A DNA stretch of 64,000 nucleotides, taken from the NCBI GenBank assembly GCA_947044365.1, contig OX345639.1:3854444-3918443 (forward strand), written 5' to 3'. A program made the translations under genes and the position numbers. The notes below the pieces were generated by a model that was given only the letters and a program-made list of their open reading frames with translations, was not told the DNA's origin and did no database searches. Numbering within the stretch: the stretch's first letter is position 1; every line of letters begins with the position of its first letter. Shown here piece after piece: positions 33,769 to 44,097 of the stretch. This DNA comes from Petrosia ficiformis (Eukaryota; Porifera; Demospongiae; Haplosclerida; Petrosiidae).

Positions 33769-35743
33769 TTATCTAGGAGTTCCCATTCTTGCCGATAGTC
33801 TGTGAGTCAAACCTTTCAATTGAATGACATTTTCCGTATTCCATTTTGTGCTTTCAGTATCAATTTTTTTCATAGAGGAAGTTGTTTGACTATAATTACT
33901 GTCTCCTGTGACATGTTGCTGTTTTACTGATTGCCTGCATAATCCACTATTAGTGTCCCTTCTCGAGCTCATTAAATGTCTTTCAGGTAAACTTATAGAT
34001 CGTGTTGGTGGACGAGATGTAGTACCTCTTGAATGAGAATTATAGTGTCGTCTAGAATTAGAGTCCAATTCCTTCTTCCCCTTTTGTGTAGTAATGGAAG
34101 ATTCTTTCTTCTTAGCTGATTTAAGTCTAGTTTTTAGTTTTGATTTGGCTCCTCCATATACATCCTCTAGAACTTGGATTTTCTTTTCTTGTCTCTGTCT
34201 TTCTTCAGTTTTTTCTGTTTTCCTGTATACCTCTTTGGTGCCAGGTCTTGAATAGTCATAATAAAGTTTACGAGGGAGACACCCATTCATGAATCCCCTC
34301 TCAATGAAATTCTTTGCCCATTTATGAGAGAGAAGCCCAAGAGAGTTGGCTTTACGTTTAATTATCTCATCTTTACCAACTCCTTTAACAAGAGGATCAA
34401 TAGATACAAATGCTGGCCATTGTTCATGTTGATTATGTCCAGGTAAATCTTCTACTGAATTATCTGACAACAAAGAACTTGATTCAGAGGTTAGCAGACA
34501 CATATCTTCTTCGCCTCCAGTCTCAATGATGTCCTCTGTTTTAAAATTATCTCTTTTGTTAGTATTCACATGGAAGTATTTGTTTATTGATATGGTGGAA
34601 GTACTTTTCGGTTTTCTGTCTGTTTGGGTAATGATAGCAGGGAGTTGTTGAGTATTTTTTATCCGTCTTCCTTTTCTTGAAGCAGATGGTTTCTAAAAAA
34701 AAAGAAGTATTAAATAAGAGAGAACTCATTTGTACAGTTACCACTAAAATATATTATATACCGCAACAATAGTGCAGAAAAATTCAATATGTCCTCTTAG
34801 GTCGTGCAGACACATACCTGTGTATCTTTATCTTCTGTCTTATTAGACACATGGGTTTCAGTCCTGTTAACAATTGTAATGGAATATTTACGCTAGAGTA
34901 ATAATTGATTAATTAATGTAATTACCATTTTCCTTTTGCATGTACAACTAAATCTTCTCTTGTTTCATTTCTCTTCTTTGAAATGGTAGGTGGAGTCGGT
35001 TTAGGACTGTGTATTAACTTAGGCTCCTCAATGGAACCTTGCACTCCAAGACGATATGCTAGTTTCTGCAGAGTAGAACCCTTTGCTGCAGTATGGTTAA
35101 ATTTTGATGAAGAAAGTTTTGTTCTTGTTTGATGCTGGTATTCATCTTGTACATATTTTTGTTTTTCTTTCAAGCTATATTCATATTCTCTTTCTACTCT
35201 TTCTTTATCCTCCTCAAGTGTAGCCTCTTTTTGATTTGATAGTTGCAACAGATGACTATATCCACATTGATCATTATACAATTTGATATGTTCATCCACA
35301 GAGTCACAATGTTGAAATTTATATTTATCTCTCCTTCTACTCATTTGGGAATTTAATCTTGATGAGTAAAGACGACTTGATACCTCTCTACTAGGTAAGT
35401 TATTTCTGATAATTATTGAATCTCTGCCACCGAACCAAGTCTGGTGATAAACAGCTGTATGTTCATTATCTCTCCATCCACAAATATCATTACTATTGCT
35501 CATTTCTTTCCAGTCATCATATAATTCTAATCCATTATATGTATTGGATTCAATAGTATTGTATCCAGTCTTCTCCTGACTTAGAAGTAGTACTGCACTT
35601 GCAGCTCTTGTGTCAACAGTAGGTTCTTTTCTGCGAATTATTTTAGCTGTCCTTCTTCTGGGTTCAATTACAGGTGGACTAGTGTAGTGTTCATCCTGCA
35701 AAGCAAGGCTCTTACCTGGATACCATACCCTCCTTTGTGACAT
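33769..35743 (-). CDS. Unassigned basic, disordered protein (about 595 residues)
   Basis: I do not recognise it. Three exons splice in frame: 35743-34925, then 34862-34818 (TETHVSNKTEDKDTQ), then 34693-33769. The first junction completes a Trp codon and the second is in phase 0. The protein is rich in Arg, Lys and Ser. Residues about 175-210 look like a charged helix (KEATLEEDKERVEREYEYS). A conserved-looking aromatic/basic patch follows in exon 3 (SHKWAKNFIERGFMNGCLPR then KLYYDYSRPGTKEVYRKTEK), then low-complexity Arg/Ser. No signal peptide or membrane segment is seen. The gene shares its promoter with SURF2 and converges with INPP5E. A cytoskeletal or ciliary role is possible from composition, but nothing proves it. 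Confidence 0.75.
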
Positions 35744-36062
35744 AGTTTCTACATTTTCTGCAAAGCAGCCCCGCCCTTTTAACCCCCCCCCCCCCCCCCC
35801 CTAGCTCGGACTCATGCTCAGCTCAATATTCGCTATACGCGTGGGCGAATAATATCTAAGCTCCAGTTCTCGCGAGCAGACGTTTCGCGAAACTACAGTT
35901 ATTATGTAATTATAGATGCACTGGATAATTGTACTGACACTATTATAATTATAAGCAATTATAACTCTATAATCATTATAACACACTTTAAACACAGAGT
36001 AATGACTGCAAGAGTCGTTAACTCATCGTGTTTCGTATAACTCCGGATACTTACTAACCCAC
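35744..36062. promoter_or_regulatory. 319-bp bidirectional promoter with poly-C run and CG palindromes
   Basis: Between the unassigned gene and SURF2. It holds a run of about 20 C (near 35782-35801). CTCGCGAG at 35869-35876 is part of TTCTCGCGAG, close to the TCTCGCGAGA core-promoter element of animals. The perfect palindrome TTTCGCGAAA is at 35883-35892. CpG density is clearly above the surrounding AT-rich DNA. Confidence 0.6.
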
Positions 36063-36993
36063 GTGGGCATGGAAGCAAAATTTGAGGAGTTATTATCCAA
36101 ATTCCCAGAACTAGAAGTGGTCCCAAAGACAAATAGAGTATGGAAACAACTGCTTTACACCTCTGTTAAAATGTCATCCATTTGTTTTCTTCAGGTACGC
36201 TGTAAATTAAGTGGACATGAAATACCATATAATGTTGACCTTGTTGAAAGTTACGTTAAGGGAAAAAAATTCCAGAAACTTCAGAAAGATGCTGATTTTA
36301 AATACAATGATTTAAAACCATTCATTATTCCCAGTGAACTTAGAAAGTAAGTAGATATAAAAGAATTTATGTATACATGTATGCATGTGTGTACGTTCAA
36401 CGTATATATTTAATCTCCTTTCTTAGAAATCAATTATTTTGTGGTTTAACTGGAAGATATATTAATAGATTACCACATCATGTAGAGAAACACATGACAG
36501 GGAGAAGATATACGACAGCAAAAATGAAATGTGTGAATAATTATAATTACATGTGTGTATAATGTACTGTAAATTGTTAGATGACATTGGGGAGAGAGAG
36601 ATTATGCTCGAGTCACCTAAGAAGAGAATCAATGAAAAGAAGGCTGAAGATAAGAAAGAAGTGATATTGTCTGGTAAAAAGGAAGAGAAAGATACTTTAG
36701 TAGATATTGAAATGGAGGAAGATAGTCATGAAGAAGTCGTTGTTCAGCCAAATGAACATGTAGTAGGTATGTTGTTCAATGGTGGGCATAATTTATATCA
36801 TATTCTTAGTAGAGAAGAAAAGAAAGAAACCATCGCAAGAGGAAATGGTAAGTGTATACTGGAAACAAGCAGAAATGTTTTTATTATATATTATTAGCCT
36901 CAAAGTAAGAAGATGAAATTGTTAATGAAAAAGAAAGTTGGATTGAAAAGAAAAAGAAGAGCATATAAATCATCTATTACAAATACAACTTGA
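36063..36993 (+). CDS. SURF2: Surfeit locus protein 2
   Basis: SURF2 is a nucleolar protein recently tied to 5S RNP and ribosome assembly. Exons are 36063-36137, 36195 to about 36345, about 36427-36530, about 36580-36766, 36810-36846 and 36898-36990. The junction KTNR|VRCKLSGHEIP matches the family's VRC(I/K)LTGHELP. Then come YVKGKKFQKL, FIIPSELRKNQLFCGLTGRYINRLP, HVEKHMTGRRY and a KYDIGE junction. An acidic linker and a strongly basic tail (SKKMKLLMKKK, LKRKRRAYKSS) follow, with TGA at 36991-36993. Two introns are tiny and stop-free: 57 bp (36138-36194) and 43 bp (36767-36809). Without removing the 43-bp one the basic tail is out of frame. The start could be 36063 or the ATG at 36069. Confidence 0.9.
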
Positions 36994-37015
36994 TAACTAT
37001 TATTACATGAAAAGT

Positions 37016-39205
37016 TCATTTAGCTCGTTTTCTAGCCATATATCTTTCTCTTGCAGATTTCACTTTTTCCTGTAGTTCTAAATCACTTTCTCTTGTTTTC
37101 TGAGTAGCTGGCCGTTTAGCAGGTGGCAATTCATCTATATACTCATCATCCTCCTCTCCTCCAATGCTAACCCTCTTCTTCTCACAGTCACTAAGTTTAT
37201 ATACATCAACCTCATGAAGACGAGGAAGAAGGTCTTTTAACCAAGTATACCGCACAGGACAAATAGTTCTCATATAGGTTTTAGCTGTGTCAACTATCTC
37301 GTTATAAATGACCCAGTCGAGAGAGGCCTCACTACCAAATAATGTAGAACTGGGATGTATATATGCTGCAGTGCCATGTCCATCCATTGTTCTGAAACTA
37401 CGTCCACTGGGAGATAAACGTGCAGCATTGCAAAACAACCCGTAACATAACGACTGTCTGAGACGCTCACTTAGAGGTGCAGATATTAGGGTTTGGTCCG
37501 ATTCTAATTGAATGCTTTGTCTGGACAAAATGCTAGCTAATTGTTGATGTATATTTTGAGCAGTTTTGATAGCTCTGAAATGTATAAAGTGTTTTGTACA
37601 CCATTTGTGTTGATTATTAGTCTCAATAGCTAACTGATATATAGCCAGTAGAGTAGCAAAATCATTTGTCTGTCCTCCAACTTCTTCTAAATCTTTGTGA
37701 GCTTGCTGAGCTCTCTCAGCCTCTTTCTTGTTAGATGGCCTGATAAACACATTCTCCACTGACAACATTGCAATAATTGGTAGCGCAACTTCCTCACATT
37801 GCAGTTGACAAGATCTTATTAGCACACGAGATAGAGAAGGTTGAAGTGGAAACTCAACAAGCTGTTTGCCTAGATGTGTTACCAAACCACTATTATCGAT
37901 AGCCTGGAAATAATATAACTGTTTTAAAGCTTCTAATATCATTCTCTCTTCAGGTGGATCTAAATACTTAAAATCCACTACATTAGCAATGCCCAAACAT
38001 TTTAAATTCAAGATGACACTTGTTAAACTAGTTCGCTGGATCTCTGGGACGGTATCCTCTTTCATATTACTATAAAAAGACTCACTATATAATCTATAGC
38101 ATTGACCTGGAGTGGTTCGACCGGCTCTACCTGTCCGCTGTGCTGCCTCAGATTTTGAAATAGATACAATTTCTAATATATCTAGACTAGTTCGTGGATT
38201 ATATACCATTTGTTTCACATGTCCACAATCTACTACATAAACAACACCGTCCACAGTAACTGAAGTAGCAGCTATGTTTGTTGAAACTATAACTCGACGT
38301 ATACCTTTATCAGGCCGTCTAAATACCCGCTGCTGCTGTTCTGTTGGTAAAGATCCATATAGAGGAAGAATGGCCATACCTCTTACATGTTTAGAATGAA
38401 CATCATACTCATAATCTATATTTTCAGCAGCTTTGAAGATTTTATCACACGCCGTTTCTATTTCCTGCTGACCTGTTAAAAAAACCAGTATATCTCCGGG
38501 GGCGTAATCTAAATGTATATCCATTACAATTCGTGTTACCTGTGATGTGTAAGTTAACTTATTGGGGTCAAATGCATCGTCAGAGCAGCAGTAATTAATT
38601 GATACAGGGAATACTCGACCAGGGATTGTGAATATCGGACAATTATTGAAAAATTTAGAAAATTTTTCAACGTCTAAAGTGGCTGACATTATAACGATTC
38701 GTAATGGGGAATCTTTCCGACCTGTTTCTTTATCAAGAACATCTTTCATTAAACCAAATAAAATATCAGTAGCGAGGCTCCTCTCATGTGCCTCATCAAG
38801 TACTATCACACTATAATGAGAGAGAAGTGGGTCATCCAGTAACTCTCGGAGGAGACAACCATCTGTCATGTATTTAATTCTTGTATCGGGACTTGTACAG
38901 TCATCAAATCGTACTTGATAACCAACTTCTCGACCTAGCATACAATCTTGCTCACGTGATACTCTGTGTGCCACAGATATAGCTGCCATTCTCCTTGGCT
39001 GTGTCACTCCTATTATTCCTTGTTTAGTGAAGCCAGCATGATGGAGGAACTGAGGCAATTGAGTGGTCTTACCACAACCTGTTTCTCCTGTGATAATGAC
39101 ACAACGATTCTCCGATACTGCTTTTACTAACTCTTCTTCATATTTACTTATAGGTAGGAAGTTTTCACGTTTAGGATTCTTCTCCACCTCCTTGTGATCA
39201 GCCAT
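37016..39205 (-). CDS. DHX40: Intronless DEAH-box helicase DHX40
   Basis: This is a 729-residue DEAH/RHA helicase on one exon. Walker A is GETGCGKT (residues 40-47), the Q/Ia region is VTQPRRMAAISVA, DEAH is 137-140, SAT is 174-176, and there are GDILVFLTGQQEIE, STNIAATSVTVDGV and the arginine-finger motif QRTGRAGR. HA2/OB domains follow (YLDPPEERMILEALKQL, MLSVENVFIRP, FRTMDGHGTAAYIHPSS). The tail YMARKRAK and the SVENVFIRP and TMDG.G signatures fit DHX40 better than DHX15 or DHX8; vertebrate DHX40 is about 779 residues. The cellular role is poorly known (RNA processing). One exon of 2.2 kb is unusual next to neighbours with many introns and suggests retroposition followed by loss or replacement of the parent gene (inference). 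Its stop is 22 bp from the SURF2 stop. Confidence 0.92.
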   Translation of the reverse strand: MADHKEVEKNPKRENFLPISKYEEELVKAVSENRCVIITGETGCGKTTQLPQFLHHAGFTKQGIIGVTQPRRMAAISVAHRVSREQDCMLGREVGYQVRFDDCTSPDTRIKYMTDGCLLRELLDDPLLSHYSVIVLDEAHERSLATDILFGLMKDVLDKETGRKDSPLRIVIMSATLDVEKFSKFFNNCPIFTIPGRVFPVSINYCCSDDAFDPNKLTYTSQVTRIVMDIHLDYAPGDILVFLTGQQEIETACDKIFKAAENIDYEYDVHSKHVRGMAILPLYGSLPTEQQQRVFRRPDKGIRRVIVSTNIAATSVTVDGVVYVVDCGHVKQMVYNPRTSLDILEIVSISKSEAAQRTGRAGRTTPGQCYRLYSESFYSNMKEDTVPEIQRTSLTSVILNLKCLGIANVVDFKYLDPPEERMILEALKQLYYFQAIDNSGLVTHLGKQLVEFPLQPSLSRVLIRSCQLQCEEVALPIIAMLSVENVFIRPSNKKEAERAQQAHKDLEEVGGQTNDFATLLAIYQLAIETNNQHKWCTKHFIHFRAIKTAQNIHQQLASILSRQSIQLESDQTLISAPLSERLRQSLCYGLFCNAARLSPSGRSFRTMDGHGTAAYIHPSSTLFGSEASLDWVIYNEIVDTAKTYMRTICPVRYTWLKDLLPRLHEVDVYKLSDCEKKRVSIGGEEDDEYIDELPPAKRPATQKTRESDLELQEKVKSARERYMARKRAK

Positions 39206-39275
39206 ATTTGTTTATTCTAATTAACGCCCATTAACCGCCTTTTGAAACCACACCTTCTTGAAAGGAGAAAGAATC
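39206..39275. promoter_or_regulatory. 70-bp DHX40/CM1-gene bidirectional promoter
   Basis: This is the shortest head-to-head spacer of the window. It contains CGCCCATTAACCGCC and AAACCACACC, with no TATA box. Both 5'UTRs must be very short or overlap. Confidence 0.5.
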
Positions 39276-39454
39276 ATGACTGACACAAGCCTTCCTCTTG
39301 GTCCTACAGATGAATTGTAAGTTTTTTAGTTAAAATATCAAAATAATGATTTTTTTTGTTAGACCAAATGGTAGTTCGGACAGTAAATTGGAAAGTGAGT
39401 TGACTTCCTCCATTTCAAGTGAACTGGACATGCCAGGTATATTATAGTACACAA

Positions 39455-39490
<36 letters not shown>

Positions 39491-42400
39491 GTACGCACTA
39501 ATTCTGCTTGCCAGACCTTCCTCAGGAATACAAGCTAAATATTATACAATGTGTTTACTAATTTATATAATGATAATTATGCCAGGTACTGTACCTAATC
39601 TGACAAGTAGTGGACGTATATCACCTCATCGTGTACGACCTTTGAGAGATCAAGAAACTGTAAGTACTAACCACACACCTTCCTTCTTTTATGTCTTTGT
39701 TTAGCATTTACAAGAATTTAAGAAAGAGAATTTTGGACTTAAGTTACGAATCTATCATCTTGAAGAAGCTTTGAGGAAAAGACATGGAGACCTTAATGAA
39801 GATTGGGAAATGGTTAGTCATATGACTATCATGTGATTGTCATGCAATGTTTTTTTTTTAGAATATTCAATTAAATGTTCAAGTTGATGAAATGAAACAG
39901 GAAATGGCAGACAGAGAAATGTTACTAAGAGATGCCAAGTAAGAGTTACTATCCTATTACTGTCTCTTTTCACTATGTCTTATCATTACTTGTAGAAATG
40001 GAATATACACACTTGAAGGAAGAGTCAGAGAGGTATACAATACATATATACGTGTGTATACAATGTACATGTGTATATAATACATACATAACTACATATA
40101 TGTATATGTACATACATAGATTGTATATGCATATACAATGTACATCACTACATATATACATGTAAATACATAACATGTGTATACAATGTACATAATATCA
40201 TGTCTAATCTTCCCTTGCATCCCATCCTCCATTCCTCCCCCTCTCTCTCTTTCTTTCTCTAGCTTGAGAGTGAACTTGCTGAAGCAAAACGGATTTCAGA
40301 TGAATTGCCTTACCTACAAGATGCTCTTAGAAGAGCTCAAGAGGTAATATAATAATGTGATTCATTCTATTGAGATATTGTATATATACTAAAAGGAAAT
40401 AGAAGAGAATCGACTGAGAGCACTTGAAGCTGAGAGATTAGCTGTGAGTCCAGGCACATAACCATCTACCAATATCCTTCTACCTATCTATCTATCTATC
40501 TATCTTCAGAATGAAGCTAAACAAAGAGCTCAACTGTTAGAAGATGATAATGAACAATTGAGGAAGCAGTTATCAGAGGCTGTACTTCCACAGGTACAAA
40601 CACTATTGAATTATATTATCTATCTATCTATATATCTATCTATCTCTGTGTATATCTATCTATCAATGATAGCCTTTAGTTGAAAGAAAGAATCGTGAAG
40701 TTCAAACTGAAGAACCTATAGGATATAAGGTGAGGTATTCATCTCTCTTCATTATTAATATAAGAATATTATTATGTAGATCAAAGCACTGGAGGAAGAG
40801 TTATTAGAGAAACAGAGAGAAATTAATCAGTTACAAGAATCATGTGAAATAAAAGACAAGAAAATACAAGAATTGGAATTAGAATTGTTGAGAGTTACTA
40901 ACAAAATGGCTACCATGGCCAGTGAACATGCACAACAGATGCAAACACTAACAGATCAGATTAATGAACTTAAGGTAAGTGGGTGTGGTCTTCAGTGGAT
41001 AATTATATGATTAATATTTTAGACTTTATTACAAGAGAGAGATGAACAGTTGAGATTGAAAGATCAAGAGTTGTCTGAGTTGAATAGACAGATACGAGAA
41101 TTACAAAGACAAATTAGAGAAGTTAGCGAGACAGCAGAACATTTGAGAAATAAACTTAATTATAAAGAAGAAGAATGTCTAGAGAAGGAGAGAGAGATTG
41201 AGGTAAGTAGTGTCTATATATCAATAATGATTTATTGCTGTGATGTAAGTGGGACACTTATTAATTATTAATCTAGACCATGAATATTTAATAAGTTATG
41301 GGAATACTATTAATATTAATCTAGATTATGAATATTTAATGAGTTATGGGGATTCCCTATTAAATTATTAAACTAGATTATGAATAATTAATGAAAGTTG
41401 TCGATTAATTAAATATTGTTGTCATGGATTAATTACTAGGAATTACGTCGTAGACTTCGTGATTTACAAGATGAGGTTGATAAATTGAAATCAATAATTA
41501 ATGGATTGGAGAAATGTGTGAGAGACAAAGATGAAGAAATTGAGGTATGATTTAATATTAATGATAATAATAATGTATAACTCTTTTGTTTCAGAACTTA
41601 AAGAGACAATTACGCCAAAAGGAAGATGAGGTATTTGATTAGTTATTTAGTTGCAGTAACAACCAATCATATTCATTCCTAAAGCTCAGTACAATGAAGA
41701 ATGAGTTAACTCAATTAAGAGGACAGCTGGCTGAGAAAGATAAAGCATTGTCTGCTGCTAGAACTGCTGCACACAGTACTACTATGAACGCACAGGAAGT
41801 GAGTAATGAATAATTAATAAGGAAGTGATTTTAATGACTAATTCATGAGTGTGAGTAGAGGTAATGGTCTTAATACATGTAATAGGAGACACAGGAAGTG
41901 ACTTAATAATTAATGAATAATGTGTTAATTAGATGAAGTCATTTTAATCTGTAATTTTCAGAAGTCTAGTCAGGTGACCCATCTATTATCAGAAGTGGAG
42001 AGATTAAAAGATGAGTTACAACAGGAAACCAGACTGAAGGTATGTGATTCTAATAGTCACATTATGTAAATAATATTGTAATTATACTTCAGAATGAAGC
42101 TGTGTCCAGTGCAGCTGCTAAAGATGAATTAATTCTACAGTTAAGAAGAGGACTGGAAGATTTACAAAAGAAACTATCTGTGAGTAAGCATGTTATATGT
42201 CTGGTCACATGACACACTTTCATACTGTTTATAAGTCACATGATACATTCTGTTATTACACTATACTGTTATAAATGTAAGTCACATGACACATTCTCAT
42301 TATCATACTGTTATAAATGTAAGTCACATCAGGCTGCTAATTAACATTAAAAATATTTTTGGGCAACCAAATTCCCAAGGGGGGGGCAAATGCCCCCCTC

Positions 42401-44063
42401 ACCCTGCACATGACATTCTCATTATCTTACTATTATAAATGTAAGTCACATGACACATTCTTATATTAGAATGCTGAAGAGAAGATATTGCAAATGACAG
42501 CCGCACATGCAGCAGAGAAGGTAATTTTGATCTGCCCACTAAATTTAATTGTATATTTCTGTATAATTATACATGTAACTGTATATTCTTGTATATTCCT
42601 GTGTACACCTGTATATTTCTGTATATTCCTGTATATACCTGTGTACACCTATATATCCTATTGTGTATTCATGTATATTCCTGTGACACAGGAATATACA
42701 GGAATACACAAGAATATACAGAAATATACAGAAATATACAGGTATACACAGGACTTGTACATACCTGTATATTTCTGTATATACCTGTGTACACCTGTAT
42801 ATTCCTGTATATTCCTGTATATTCCTGTATATTCCTGTATATTCACATATATACCTGTGTATTCCTGTAGGGTGTACTTCAAAGTAGTATTGAAGACCTT
42901 ACAACACAACTAGAACTAAAAGAAGGTATATTTATTAATGGTTATTATTAATGTGGTTTATATGACCTTTGACCTTTTGTAGCTGCTGCTCGGAATCTTC
43001 GAAGTGAAGTAGCTCAGTTGAGAGGAGAAAATGAAGCTTTGAGAAGAGAATTAGATAGAATGAGAGGAGAGGTGAATTTAATAATAAGAGAGTCCCCTGT
43101 TCATTAAATATTTAATTATAGAATGCTGATTTGGTATCTCAACTGGACGATTTTGAACAGCAAGTGAAAGAGAAGGATCAGTTATTAGACCAAGCAGAGT
43201 AAGTCCCTCCTCATTATAATTATAATTATATATTTATTATTATTAATCAGACGAACTATAGCAAGTCTTCAGAAAGCATTAGATGAACTTAGTCAGAATA
43301 ATAATAAACCTGATGGAGTTTCTAATGCTGAAGTGGTGAGTACCAAACATACATGATTTGTCAATCATTCTTCCTCCCCTCCTCCTCCATCTCCTCCTCT
43401 TCCTCCTCCATCTCCTTCACTTCTTCCTCCTCCTCCTCCTCTTCTTCTAGGCAAAATTAAGAGCTCGTCTTGAAGCTCAGGAACAGATTGTAAAAAGTAA
43501 AGATTCAGAGATAGCTAGCTTGAGACAAGCTGTGTTAACTAAAGACAAAATAATACTAGTAACTAAACGTTCCTCTGATATCTTTACATCTATTTATCTA
43601 TCTATCTATCTATTTATCTATCATATTTATCTATTTATTTATCTATCCTATCTATTTATTTATCTATCCTTATATCATCTATCAGGATTTACAACAAGAA
43701 CTTGAGAAAGCCATACACGAGAGAAGATCTCTTGAAGAGGCCTTGTTAGCACTAAATAATGAAAAAGAACAACTTGAGGTAAGGAAATGGTATTCATAGA
43801 CACATGGATTACCACTCACGTACTTCATATAGATACGTGTGAAAATATTAGAAGATGCAGCCAATCAAAATAGTGATGCATTTGAACAAGCTAAACGAGC
43901 TGTAGAACAACTTCAGGATCAGGTTCATAGACTAGAAATGCAACTTAGAGAAATGAGTCAGTCACCACACAAGATTAGTGTCAGTGTTGATAGTACTCCT
44001 CAGAAGACACCTCCAGAGCAAAACACTGCATCTCCAGTAAGTGTATTAATAGGTTACTCACAT

Positions 44064-44097
<34 letters not shown>

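Noticed and set aside
36897..36996. Frameshift or pseudogene in SURF2
   Set aside because: The apparent frame break disappears once the 43-bp intron 36767-36809 is recognised.
37016..39205. DHX15 as identity of the helicase
   Set aside because: The signatures SVENVFIRP, TMDG.GTAAYIHPSS and the short N-terminus fit DHX40 better.
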